A DNA stretch of 64,000 bases from Marinobacter salexigens (lineage in GTDB: Bacteria; Pseudomonadota; Gammaproteobacteria; Pseudomonadales; Oleiphilaceae): positions 613,845 to 677,844 of the forward strand of contig NZ_JAHKPV010000021.1 in assembly GCF_018860765.1 (NCBI RefSeq). The letters run 5' to 3'. The notes beneath the pieces are model-generated. The model saw only the letters and a program-made list of their open reading frames with translations, was not told the origin of the DNA and did no database searches. Of this stretch, positions 52,184 to 60,672 are shown piece by piece. The first letter of the stretch is position 1. Each line of letters begins with the position of its first letter. The position numbers and the translations under genes are program-made.

Positions 52184-53911
52184 TTAATAGAACCAATCGT
52201 AAACAACTTCCACCCGGTTCCCTTTCCCATGAAACCGTATAGATTCTGCCAGTCGCATTAACAAAGCCAAGCCCCGGCCACCATAGCGGGGCCCGCTCTG
52301 GGCCATATCTGTGGATTGTAAAACCGGGTGGCTGTGAAAATCGAATCCCTGACCGCTGTCTTCGCAAACAACGCGAAGGCGCCCGCCAGAAGGCCTTGGA
52401 TCATGCTGCAAACTGAACCGGATATAGTGGCCACTTACTCTGTTTAGCCGCTCGGAACGTTCGGAATAATAGCGGCCAAAGCCATCCGGGGTGTATTTCC
52501 AATCCGAGGGTAGCCGAAGCACACCATGTTCCAGCGCATTGTTATAAAGCTCTGACAGCAGGGTATAGATTTCGCCACTTTTGCGCCTCAGCCCCGGCAC
52601 TTCCATGCATATATGCAGCAAGAGTGGCAGAGGGTTGAACTCCCCTAGCGTGTTTTCCCGGATTTCATAGTCACAATGCCACTGCGAAGGCCCGGCGAGA
52701 GTAGAAAGCCCGATCTCTTCCGTTAACGTTGTTTGGCCAGCCTCTTCCACCATTTCTACACAACAAAGCGTAAGGTCGTCACCAAACTTTTGCTGACCGA
52801 TAAACTGTTTAATGGCACCCATTAATACATCAAAAGGATGGTTGTCTGGGCATGTACTTTCAATAGCATGGCGAACGCCTCGCTCACCAAAGAGCTGGCC
52901 TTCGCCGTTGGCACACTCCAGAACACCATCAGTCATCAACAACAAGCGATCACCGGGCCGGGATCTAACAGCCTGCATTTCGGCGTTGAACTGATCAGCG
53001 CTCAAAATTCCGAGCGGTAGATGCCGGGAAGGCAAAGCGCTGCGCTCCATGGTCGAGCGTATCAGCCACATATCGGGCAGCCCGCCATTCCAGATGTTTA
53101 ACTGGTTGTACGCAAAATCCACCTCCACCATAACGCCACAACAGAACATGTCTTTTGGCAGTATGCGTACAAGTTTCTGGTTAATTTCTCTGAGTATATC
53201 GGAGCCATCGAAGCCCTTGCTGGCCATGCCATAAAAGCTCTCCGCAATAGGCATGGCGCCAATCGCAGCGGGCAGCCCATGGCCGGTAAAATCTCCAGCG
53301 AATACAAGCATTCCGCCCGCAGGTCGGGGGGAAGCGAAAAGCACATCGCCACTGAATATGGATAAAGGAGAGGCGTGATAACGAATGTTGGCGGCATCCA
53401 AACACCCGGTGTGTGCGACATTGTCGAACACCCGCCGGGCTACATGCTGTTCTTCCAGCAGTTGCCTGTTCCGCTCGTGCGTCAAGTCTCGTTGGTGTGA
53501 CAGAGCTTGGTGCATTAATCGCATCCGGTTAAAAGCGTTGATCTTGGCCTTGATCATCAACCGGTTATAGGGTTTGCTTAGAAAGCCATCCCCTCCCGCT
53601 TCGAGACATCCCGCTAAGTCTTCGGGTTCAGATAGGGAGGTTACAAAGATCACCGGTACAAAACGCTCGCCGGCAAGCCGTTTAATTTGTCGGGCTGCCT
53701 CCATGCCGTCCATTGAAGGCATGAGAGCGTCTAGCAAAACAATATCCGGGGCACCCGCTTGAAAGTGCAGCACTGCTTCGTGGCCGTTGGCAGCATCCAA
53801 CACCTGATGACCAAGGCGCTTGAGCAAGGCTTTTAATATGAGGCGATCACTGTCGCTGTCGTCTGCAATAAGAATGCTCAGGGGGACATTTTCGGCATCA
53901 GACTCATCCAT
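52184..53911 (-). CDS. hsbR: Response regulator with PP2C-type phosphatase and kinase domains, HsbR
   Basis: A 575-residue three-domain protein. The receiver has Asp61 (DIVLLDALMPSMDG) and the acidic pair at 17-18. A SpoIIE/PP2C-like phosphatase domain follows, with FSGDVLFASPRPAGG, VFAGDFTGHGLPAA and LLLMTDGVLECAN. The C-terminal GHKL ATPase domain (ELYNNALEHGVLRLP and GGRGLALLMRLAESI) is an anti-sigma-type kinase. In Pseudomonas HsbR, phosphorylation by HptB flips the protein from kinase to phosphatase on HsbA. It lies between hsbA (24 bases downstream of its stop) and hptB. Confidence 0.88.
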   Translation of the reverse strand: MDESDAENVPLSILIADDSDSDRLILKALLKRLGHQVLDAANGHEAVLHFQAGAPDIVLLDALMPSMDGMEAARQIKRLAGERFVPVIFVTSLSEPEDLAGCLEAGGDGFLSKPYNRLMIKAKINAFNRMRLMHQALSHQRDLTHERNRQLLEEQHVARRVFDNVAHTGCLDAANIRYHASPLSIFSGDVLFASPRPAGGMLVFAGDFTGHGLPAAIGAMPIAESFYGMASKGFDGSDILREINQKLVRILPKDMFCCGVMVEVDFAYNQLNIWNGGLPDMWLIRSTMERSALPSRHLPLGILSADQFNAEMQAVRSRPGDRLLLMTDGVLECANGEGQLFGERGVRHAIESTCPDNHPFDVLMGAIKQFIGQQKFGDDLTLCCVEMVEEAGQTTLTEEIGLSTLAGPSQWHCDYEIRENTLGEFNPLPLLLHICMEVPGLRRKSGEIYTLLSELYNNALEHGVLRLPSDWKYTPDGFGRYYSERSERLNRVSGHYIRFSLQHDPRPSGGRLRVVCEDSGQGFDFHSHPVLQSTDMAQSGPRYGGRGLALLMRLAESIRFHGKGNRVEVVYDWFY

Positions 53912-53935
53912 GAGGTGTTCCAGTAGCCTGAGAAA

Positions 53936-54241
53936 TCACCGAATGGTGAATAATTGTTCAAAATTGGAAATGGTCAAAATTTTGCGGACATCGTTGTTGC
54001 AGTTCTCGATCGCAACTTTAGCATTGTCGCCGCCAGCATGATCCCTTAGCAAAAGCAGCATGCCTAGCGCAGAGCTATCAAGATAGGTCGCTTCCGATAG
54101 ATCGACAATGTAGTTGCTCACATCCGCGCCACTGTGTTCGTAGGCGTCTCGAAAAGCCTGATGAGTGCTGAAGTCAAAGCGCCCTTCTATTTCAATAATT
54201 AAGCACTGACCGTCGTGACTGCGGCGGGTCTGGATCGGCAT
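53936..54241 (-). CDS. hsbA: Anti-sigma factor antagonist HsbA (STAS domain)
   Basis: A 101-residue STAS protein. The ATG at 54241 (MPIQTRRSHDGQ) is chosen because GGAGG lies 8 bases before it; the ATG at 54274 has none. The phosphorylatable serine is in YLDSSALGMLLLL (Ser56/Ser57, the same place as in Pseudomonas HsbA). In that system, unphosphorylated HsbA binds the anti-sigma factor FlgM and frees FliA, while phospho-HsbA favours c-di-GMP and biofilm. flgM is not in this window. Confidence 0.9.
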   Translation of the reverse strand: MPIQTRRSHDGQCLIIEIEGRFDFSTHQAFRDAYEHSGADVSNYIVDLSEATYLDSSALGMLLLLRDHAGGDNAKVAIENCNNDVRKILTISNFEQLFTIR

Positions 54242-54297
54242 CCGCAAAACCTCCGGTGATATTCTCTGAAACAACCGAACGCCGCGTTTCTGGCGGC

Positions 54298-54317
54298 CTA
54301 TGATTATATAATCATAG
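54298..54317. promoter_or_regulatory. 20-bp perfect palindrome with an embedded -10 box upstream of hsbA
   Basis: CTATGATTAT followed by its exact reverse complement, with no spacer, in the 124-base gap between fliJ and hsbA. On the minus strand it contains TATAAT, 57 bases before the hsbA ATG. No good -35 element is present (best 3 of 6), so the promoter would need an activator or be repressed at the palindrome. It could also form an RNA hairpin at the end of the fli transcript. Confidence 0.5.
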
Positions 54318-54365
54318 CCCAGTGCAGCCAGTTTGCATGGAGTGAGAATTGATTCAGCTCATCCT

Positions 54366-54812
54366 TTAGCGACGGCGTCGCGCAAAGGCACGGCCAGCAG
54401 CTTCATCAGCGATTTTTTGCTCTTGCGAATCCTGCTCTCTGAGCTCTTGTTGACGACAGGTTTCAATGTACTTTTCCATTCCTCGACGTCGCTCCCAAGC
54501 TTGCTGCCACTCCTGCCGACGAGCCTCAAAAACCGCCTCGGCCTGATCAAGCTGCTTCTGTTGCTGCAAAATAACCTGATCCAACTGGGCAATGAATGCC
54601 TGCCAAGCCTGTAAACGGCTTACCTGAACCACTCCCTGCTGGCTGTTGCGGATCTGCTCCCTGTATTCCTGTTGGTAACGGTTGAGGTTTGCGACCTGTT
54701 CGCTGTGCTGCTCCACCAGTTCGCGTGCTTTACTCATCTTCTCCAGAGCTTCTTTCTCTTTTCGCTCTTCCAAAGCAAGCACAACAACTAGGCGCTGGGA
54801 GCGCAACATCAA
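54366..54812 (-). CDS. fliJ: Flagellar export chaperone FliJ
   Basis: A 148-residue, nearly all-helical, highly charged protein predicted as a coiled coil along its whole length ([24 protein letters not shown] and later [20 protein letters not shown]). It sits in the centre of the FliI hexamer and works with FlhA. It overlaps fliI by 4 bases, as is usual. Identification rests on position as much as on sequence, since FliJ is poorly conserved. Confidence 0.92.
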   Translation of the reverse strand: MMLRSQRLVVVLALEERKEKEALEKMSKARELVEQHSEQVANLNRYQQEYREQIRNSQQGVVQVSRLQAWQAFIAQLDQVILQQQKQLDQAEAVFEARRQEWQQAWERRRGMEKYIETCRQQELREQDSQEQKIADEAAGRAFARRRR

Positions 54813-56209
54813 TTACCACTCCGGTTGGCACTGGCAGCCGCAGGGTCAGGAACGGCAGATTTACGGCGGTCCGGCGAGCGCCTCTCTGGCACCACCGCTA
54901 GGAGCCCTTCTATGCTATCACTCAGTGAGGCTCGCTCATTCAACCCCTGTTGCAAGAACTGACGCATGTTGCTTATGTGGGCAATAGCGAAGTCTGTTTC
55001 CGGATCGGAGCCCTTAACGTAAGCTCCAACGCTAATCAAATCCCGTGCTTGCTGATAACGCGAATAGACCTGTTTGAATCTCTGGGACCGGGCAAAATGC
55101 TCGGTTTGTGTTACCTGCGGCATAACCCGGCTGATGGACGCTTCAACGTCGATGGCCGGGTAATGCCCTTCTTCTGCTAGGCGCCGGGACAGCACAATGT
55201 GGCCATCGAGTATCGCTCTGGCGGCATCGGCTATGGGATCCTGCTGGTCGTCACCCTCAGTAAGTACGGTATAGAACGCGGTAATGGAACCGCCCCCGGG
55301 TAGTCCATTGCCGGTGCGCTCTACCAATTGGGGCAGCTTGGCAAATACAGAGGGTGGGTATCCTTTGGTCGCTGGCGGCTCACCAACGGCTAGTGCAATT
55401 TCGCGCTGGGCTTGGGCGTATCGGGTGAGCGAATCCATCAGCAGGAGCACGCGCTTGCCTTTGTCGCGATAATATTCTGCAATCCGCGTCGTCAGCATAG
55501 CCGCTCGCAATCGCATCAAGGGCGAGTCATCGGCCGGTGAGGCCACGACCACCGATCTCGCTAAGCCTTCCTCACCCAGAATGTCTTCAATAAACTCTTT
55601 AACTTCCCGGCCTCGCTCACCAATCAGGCCTACCACAGTAATATCGGCATCAGTAAACCGGGTCATCATGCCCAGCAGCATACTTTTACCCACGCCGCTA
55701 CCAGCAAACAGGCCCAAACGTTGGCCCTGACCGACGGTTAGCAGAGCATTGATCGCGCGAATACCCACATCCATGGACTGCCGCACGGGTGCACGGTTAA
55801 GCGGGTTGATGATTTCGCCGGTAAGGGGAACCCGGGCCTCAGCTTGAAGTGGCCCTTTACCATCAAGAGGCTCCCCGCTGCCATCAACCACACGGCCCAG
55901 CATAAGCGGCCCAACGGGAACGCGGCTAGCAGCGGAAAGTGGAACCACTCTTGCACCCGGCTTCAGGCCTTCAATAGCCGTCAGTGGCATGAGATAGACC
56001 TTATCGTCTTCAAACCCCACCACTTCGGCTTCTACGGTTCCTGCGCCCTCGCCTTTGATTACACAGCGGTCGCCCACCACCATAGGGCAGCCAACGCATT
56101 CCAGCGTTAACCCAACCATTCTGGTCAAACGACCTGAAAGCTCAGGCTCGGGGTCGGCACGAAGATAGGTTTGATATCGATCGAGACGGTCAGCCAGGGA
56201 GGATGTCAT
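54809..56209 (-). CDS. fliI: Flagellar export ATPase FliI
   Basis: A 466-residue ATPase of the flagellar type III export apparatus, related to F1-beta. I start it at the ATG at 56209 ([13 protein letters not shown]), which overlaps fliH by 20 bases; the ATG at 56284 would add 25 unlikely residues. Walker A is AGSGVGKS (169-176), then [19 protein letters not shown], and Walker B is [18 protein letters not shown]. The C-terminal 25 residues are Ser/Arg/Pro rich and beyond the family core. Confidence 0.96.
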   Translation of the reverse strand: MTSSLADRLDRYQTYLRADPEPELSGRLTRMVGLTLECVGCPMVVGDRCVIKGEGAGTVEAEVVGFEDDKVYLMPLTAIEGLKPGARVVPLSAASRVPVGPLMLGRVVDGSGEPLDGKGPLQAEARVPLTGEIINPLNRAPVRQSMDVGIRAINALLTVGQGQRLGLFAGSGVGKSMLLGMMTRFTDADITVVGLIGERGREVKEFIEDILGEEGLARSVVVASPADDSPLMRLRAAMLTTRIAEYYRDKGKRVLLLMDSLTRYAQAQREIALAVGEPPATKGYPPSVFAKLPQLVERTGNGLPGGGSITAFYTVLTEGDDQQDPIADAARAILDGHIVLSRRLAEEGHYPAIDVEASISRVMPQVTQTEHFARSQRFKQVYSRYQQARDLISVGAYVKGSDPETDFAIAHISNMRQFLQQGLNERASLSDSIEGLLAVVPERRSPDRRKSAVPDPAAASANRSGN

Positions 56210-57131
56210 CGGGCTTACCTTCGTCTGGAGTGTCTTCAAGAGAGCTAGCATCAGAGGGACTGTCGTCGCTAGAGGCCTCGTCAACAGAGTCTCCAGACAC
56301 CGAAGGCTCCGGCGAACTCAGCACGTCCCTTTGAAAATCTGTCAGGTCATCCATTAGGGCGCCCAACTCTTCCGGTTCGCTGCTTTCGCTATCGTTTGTC
56401 TGCTGTTCCAGCATACTTTGAACCGCTCGCTGGAAGCGCTTTTCAACGGTGAAATCTACAAGGCTATTACGAGTTTCGACTCGACAGCCGCCGGGCAATA
56501 CTTTGTCGTCTTCCACAACAGAAGCCGCTGCTTCGAAACGCTCTGCCACTTCAAGAACCGAGCTGTAATCATCGGGATGCACATATATGCGGGTATTCTC
56601 TGCGGGAGAGGGCAAAGCCTCCACCGCTCGGCGCACAACCTGACGTATCTGGGAAGAATCAATAGTCAGCTCGCGGTAAACAACTGCACGGGCAAGTACC
56701 ATCGTTAGGTTTAACAGAGAGGTTTCAAGCTCGTCCTGATGCCGGCTAATCGGCACCAGAAGCTCGCCCAATAGCTGATCCAAGCGCTCAAGGCTGGCAC
56801 TGACTTCGGTGCGGGTCTCGTCGTAGCCTTCGCTGTGCCCGCGCTCTTTACCCTCGGCGTGCCCAGCTTCCAAGCCTTCTTTATGGCCTTGTTCGTAGCC
56901 TTCCGTGTGACCTTCTTTTATCCCCTGTTCTTTGCCCTCGTTGAAGCCATCTTCGTGGGCAGCCTGCCGAATTTCGTCGATATCAGCAGCTGTCAAAGGT
57001 TTGACATCGCACTCTTCCTCACGTGCAACCTCATTGCCACGGGCATCCAGTAGGGGAAGCTCCCAACGCTCGTAGGCGGTCAGTTCCTCTTTGGGAATGC
57101 GGCTGAGATCTTTGGTGGAGTCTTTCATCAC
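56190..57131 (-). CDS. fliH: Flagellar export regulator FliH
   Basis: A 313-residue stator-like protein that binds FliI and FliN. The N-terminal part has GLY at every fourth residue from 62 to 102 (11 in a row, GxxxG repeats), a known FliH feature that is unusually long and regular here. The middle and C-terminal part ([61 protein letters not shown]) is the FliH/V-ATPase E-like domain. An acidic Ser/Asp/Glu-rich tail of about 60 residues is added at the end. It overlaps fliG by 4 bases. Confidence 0.95.
   Translation of the reverse strand: MMKDSTKDLSRIPKEELTAYERWELPLLDARGNEVAREEECDVKPLTAADIDEIRQAAHEDGFNEGKEQGIKEGHTEGYEQGHKEGLEAGHAEGKERGHSEGYDETRTEVSASLERLDQLLGELLVPISRHQDELETSLLNLTMVLARAVVYRELTIDSSQIRQVVRRAVEALPSPAENTRIYVHPDDYSSVLEVAERFEAAASVVEDDKVLPGGCRVETRNSLVDFTVEKRFQRAVQSMLEQQTNDSESSEPEELGALMDDLTDFQRDVLSSPEPSVSGDSVDEASSDDSPSDASSLEDTPDEGKPDDILPG
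56826..56948 (-). repeat. Uninterrupted 11-glycine GxxxG repeat in fliH
   Basis: Codons 62-102 of fliH give Gly at positions 62, 66, 70, 74, 78, 82, 86, 90, 94, 98 and 102. The residue before most glycines is Glu or Gln, and the one after is often His, Lys or Tyr. Confidence 0.9.
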
Positions 57132-58177
57132 ATCATTTCTTCACCGGCACCGCCGAGGGTAATTTCACCTGCTTCAGCCATGCGACGGGCAATAGTAATA
57201 ATGTCTTTCTGAGCGGATTCCACTTCGCTCACCCGCACCGGGCCTTTGGCTTCCAAATCGTCCTGTAGCAATTCGGCCGCTCGCTTGGACATATTTTTGA
57301 AGATCTTTTCCTGAACTGCATCATCAGCTCCCTTCAGAGCAACAACCAGAACTTCGGACGACACCTCACGCAACAAGGCCTGAATACCACGGTCATCAAT
57401 ATCTTTGAGATTATCAAATACAAACATGAGGTCTTCGATGGTAGTGGCAAGATCCGGGTCCATATCTTTAATGGAATCGAGCAGGTTGCCTTCAATGCTG
57501 CGATCCATAAAGTTCATGATGTCCGCAGCGCGCTTTATACCACCAATACGGCTGGTTTGAGCCGCCGAACCACCAGAGAACTGTTTCTCCAGAATATCGT
57601 TAAGCTCTTGCAGGGCCTGAGGCTGAATACTTTCTAAAGAAGCGACCCGCATCATCACATCCAGACGCACCTTATCATCCAGCGTTGCGAGAATTTCCGC
57701 AGCCTGATCGGGGTCCAGATAGGAGATAACAATGGCCTGAATTTGCGGGTGCTCGTAGCGGATAATGTCGCCAACGGCTCTAGGTTCCATCCACTTAAGC
57801 GTGTCTAAGCCCGTGGTGTTGCCACCAATGAGAATGCGGTCAATCAGGCTTGCGGCTTTATCGTCGCCCAGTGCTTGAGTCAGCATGGCGCGAATATAAT
57901 CATCATTGCCAACGCCCAAGCCGGTTTGGCCACCCACAGCGTCTACAAACTGGTTCAACACGTAGCTTACGTCGCCTTTGCTTACATCTCTCATTTGGGC
58001 CATGGCGACACCCACCCGCTGAACCTCCTTTGGGCCCATGTGCTTGAGCACCTCGGCAGCGTCGGCTTCACCCAAAGACATCAGCAGAATAGCCGCCTGC
58101 TCTACTCGCGGAATCTTCCGTTGCGGTGCTTGCGGCGCATCGCTACCTAACGGTCCAGATTGATCAGTCATCAACAT
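57128..58177 (-). CDS. fliG: Flagellar motor switch protein FliG
   Basis: A 349-residue rotor protein that binds the FliF ring and takes torque from the stators. The order of armadillo-like domains is normal: VEQAAILLMSLGEADAAEVLKHM, MEPRAVGDIIRYEHPQIQAIVI (with the EHPQ motif) and the C-terminal charged helix near SSEVLVVALKGADDAVQEKIF. The N-terminal 20 residues are Pro/Gln rich. It overlaps fliF by 14 bases and fliH by 4 bases. Confidence 0.97.
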   Translation of the reverse strand: MLMTDQSGPLGSDAPQAPQRKIPRVEQAAILLMSLGEADAAEVLKHMGPKEVQRVGVAMAQMRDVSKGDVSYVLNQFVDAVGGQTGLGVGNDDYIRAMLTQALGDDKAASLIDRILIGGNTTGLDTLKWMEPRAVGDIIRYEHPQIQAIVISYLDPDQAAEILATLDDKVRLDVMMRVASLESIQPQALQELNDILEKQFSGGSAAQTSRIGGIKRAADIMNFMDRSIEGNLLDSIKDMDPDLATTIEDLMFVFDNLKDIDDRGIQALLREVSSEVLVVALKGADDAVQEKIFKNMSKRAAELLQDDLEAKGPVRVSEVESAQKDIITIARRMAEAGEITLGGAGEEMM

Positions 58178-59876
58178 TCACCCACTGGCGCAATACCTGA
58201 GAAACCCTCGCCGGGTCTTCGGCAATCAGGCCTTTAAGAGCATTCAACTGTCTATCATAGCTGTCTGTGGCCCCAGGCAAAAGAAGGTCGTCCTGAGCAG
58301 TCATCGCTTGGCGCAAAGCATCGTCGCTATCCGTATCATCATAATCACCGTAACCATTCGGGCCAGCCTCATCGTCCCGCTCTCGCTGACCGCCGCCAGA
58401 CAAGCTTTTTAGCGTTGGTCGTAGCAAGCCGAGCACCAGAACTAGAATCACCAATCCCGCCAAAACCTGTTTCATTAGATCCCAAAACCAAGGTTGCTCC
58501 CAGAAGCCCGGCGTTTCAAAGTCGAAGGCTTCCTCGGGTGCAAAGGCGGTATTCATTACGGTCACGCTGTCCCCCCGTGAGGCGGAATAACCAACTGCAT
58601 CCCGCACGAGCATACTCAGGCGCTGTAGTTCCTGCTCAGGCCAAGGCTCGTAAGTCACTTCGCCAGTATCGGGATTCACAACTTTCATATCGTCAACGGC
58701 AAGTGCAACCGTCACCCGCCGTACACGCCCTAACTCCTGACGGGTATAGCTAACCGTGCGATCCATTTCATAGTTACGGGTGGACTCTTTACGCACGTTC
58801 ACCGGTGGCGCTGGCGTTGCGCCCTCGGCACCATCCGCTTGCGCATTTGCACCGACTTGTTCTGGCACTGTGGCATTGGCAGGAGGTTGATTCGATAACG
58901 CTCCGGGAACCCCGCCATTAAAGCCTGCAACACGCTGTTCTGTTAGATCACGCTCACTGCGAACCGCCTGTTGTTCAGGATTGAACAGTTCTTCTGCCTG
59001 CTCCACTGAGGAAAAATCCAAATCGGCAGACACTTCTGCGCGGTACCGGCCTTCACCAACAATGGGCGCAATCAGGGAGGCAACTCGACGGGTGAGGCGC
59101 TCTTCCAAGCGAGAGGTATACTCATACTGATCCTGCATGCGCTCGCCATCACCCTGGCTTTCTTTACCGGTCAGCAGGTTACCGTTTTGGTCAACAACGG
59201 TGACATGGTCTTTGTTCATCATGGGGATGCTGCCAGCGACCAAATTCACAATGGCGGCAATTTGTTCTTGCTCAGGGCGGCGACCCGCAAAAACTTCGAG
59301 AAAAACCGAGGCGGTGGGGTCACGGGCATCTCGCACAAAAACAGAACGCTCCGGAATGGCCAAGTGAACTCGAGCGCCGCGAACGCCGCGCATGCTACTA
59401 ATCGTACGCGCCAGTTCGCCCTCAAGTCCCCGGCGGTAGCTAACGGTTTCCATGAATTGAGAGGTACCGAGCCCACGCTCCTTGTCCAGCAGTTCGTAAC
59501 CCATGGTTTTTTGGTCAGTCACACCCTCTGCAGCCAGCTTAAGCCGAGCGTTATACACCTGATCGGAAGGCACCAGCAGAGCACCGGTGCGCGTATCCAT
59601 CTTGTAATCGATGCCATTGCGGTCAAGAATTGTGGTCACATCCTGCGGGTTGTACGCGGACAAATCCCCCACAACAGGCTGGTAATTCGGCTCCTGAGCC
59701 CAAAGGACAACTGCAACGCCCAAAGCGACACTCGCGGCAAGGCCGACCATCAGGCCAATTTGGCGTAGCAGGTTCAGGCGATTAAACCCGAGAAACAGAT
59801 CGCTTTTACTCTCGGAGCTGTCGCCACCTTGAGTGGTTGGCATGTTTGAGTTGGCTTCTGCAGGAACGCTGGCCAT
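58164..59876 (-). CDS. fliF: Flagellar MS-ring protein FliF
   Basis: A 570-residue ring protein with two membrane helices (about 37-58 and 455-476) and a large periplasmic part. Ring-building motifs RRGLEGELARTISSMRGVRG and ARVHLAIPERSVFVRD match the YscJ/FliF family. The C-terminus after the second span is acidic and ends with DPARVSQVLRQWVNVDD, the segment that binds FliG. It lies 15 bases after fliE. Confidence 0.97.
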   Translation of the reverse strand: MASVPAEANSNMPTTQGGDSSESKSDLFLGFNRLNLLRQIGLMVGLAASVALGVAVVLWAQEPNYQPVVGDLSAYNPQDVTTILDRNGIDYKMDTRTGALLVPSDQVYNARLKLAAEGVTDQKTMGYELLDKERGLGTSQFMETVSYRRGLEGELARTISSMRGVRGARVHLAIPERSVFVRDARDPTASVFLEVFAGRRPEQEQIAAIVNLVAGSIPMMNKDHVTVVDQNGNLLTGKESQGDGERMQDQYEYTSRLEERLTRRVASLIAPIVGEGRYRAEVSADLDFSSVEQAEELFNPEQQAVRSERDLTEQRVAGFNGGVPGALSNQPPANATVPEQVGANAQADGAEGATPAPPVNVRKESTRNYEMDRTVSYTRQELGRVRRVTVALAVDDMKVVNPDTGEVTYEPWPEQELQRLSMLVRDAVGYSASRGDSVTVMNTAFAPEEAFDFETPGFWEQPWFWDLMKQVLAGLVILVLVLGLLRPTLKSLSGGGQRERDDEAGPNGYGDYDDTDSDDALRQAMTAQDDLLLPGATDSYDRQLNALKGLIAEDPARVSQVLRQWVNVDD

Positions 59877-59891
59877 GTCTGTGCTCCGTTA

Positions 59892-60260
59892 TCAGATTGG
59901 CATATTCATGATGCTTTCATAAGCTTTAACTACCCGGTTACGCACCTGAGTTAAGGCTTCGAAAGAGACTGAAGACTTCTGGGCAGCAATCATCACGCGG
60001 GTAATGTCCACATTGGGATCACCCATATCGTAGGCCGTTCGCAGCTCACTGGCATTCTTCTGAACGTCGTTTACCGTATTAACGGCTTTGCCCAACATGT
60101 CATTAAAACTCGTCGTTTCTTGAACTTGATCAACTTGGCGTGGCCCGTCAATACGACCTCGTACCGATTGGTCTTGCTCAACACGCTGGTTTTGATTCAT
60201 TTGCGAACGCAGTGAGCGAATATCGGACAGAACACTGTTGATGTCGGCACGCTGAACCAT
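59892..60260 (-). CDS. fliE: Flagellar MS-ring/rod adaptor FliE
   Basis: A 122-residue adaptor between the FliF ring and the rod. The C-terminal helices (SFNDMLGKAVNTVNDVQKNA, YDMGDPNVDITRVMIAAQKS, FEALTQVRNRVVKAYESIM) are the FliE signature. AGGAGAAAGTT precedes the ATG at 60260. It is the first gene of fliEFGHIJ, behind a sigma-54 promoter. Confidence 0.96.
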   Translation of the reverse strand: MVQRADINSVLSDIRSLRSQMNQNQRVEQDQSVRGRIDGPRQVDQVQETTSFNDMLGKAVNTVNDVQKNASELRTAYDMGDPNVDITRVMIAAQKSSVSFEALTQVRNRVVKAYESIMNMPI

Positions 60261-60326
60261 AACTTTCTCCTGACACCACCCCGCAGAGGGCAGGCTTGCT
60301 GGTATGACTGTATGGATTAAGACTAA

Positions 60327-60341
60327 GCAATGGTTAGGCCA
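60327..60341 (-). promoter_or_regulatory. Sigma-54 promoter of fliE
   Basis: Minus strand TGGCCT-AACCA-TTGC, with a perfect -12 box, 4 of 6 in the -24 box and exact spacing. The predicted start is near 60316, about 55 bases before the fliE ATG. The gap 60261-60672 (412 bases) otherwise holds the DnaA-box-like pair and the fleR terminator, and no gene that I can support. Confidence 0.75.
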
Positions 60342-60479
60342 TAATCACTTTTTTCTTGATTTACAACAAGTTACTGTCGAATTTTGTCGGTTAAAGTTTG
60401 GCGATGACAGAGTTTTGACAGAGCAAACCTGTAAGGCAAGCTTTGGATGAGGATGGTGAAACACAGCTATCGTGTGAAG

Positions 60480-60502
60480 TTACCCACAATTGCTGTGGAT
60501 AA
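60480..60502. promoter_or_regulatory. Inverted pair of DnaA-box-like sites upstream of fliE
   Basis: TTACCCACA, five bases, TGTGGATAA. The right site read on the minus strand is TTATCCACA, a perfect DnaA box. The left site differs by one base. The pair lies about 140 bases upstream of the fliE promoter, in the place where a FleR or FleQ enhancer would be expected. Confidence 0.45.
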
Positions 60503-60606
60503 GATTGTTAACAGAGCTAGGACAGGTTCCGTACAACGCCATGGAATGGGCTCTACCGGCAATTGGTGTGAAATTGATCAGACTGCAGGAAAGCCCAAGA
60601 ACTGCT

Positions 60607-60631
60607 AAAAAAAGGCACTCGCAAGAGTGCC
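60607..60631 (-). terminator. Intrinsic terminator after fleR
   Basis: A perfect 7-bp stem GGCACTC/GAGTGCC with a 4-base loop is followed on the minus strand by seven T's. It lies 42 bases after the fleR stop. Confidence 0.92.
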
Positions 60632-60672
60632 GAATAAGAGGGATGTTAACGAAGGACTACTACAAAAACGGA

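Noticed and set aside
60392..60399. TAAAGTTT, a perfect sigma-28 -35 box on the plus strand
   Set aside because: No GCCGATAA-like box follows at 10-12 bases, and no plus-strand gene lies downstream before fleR.
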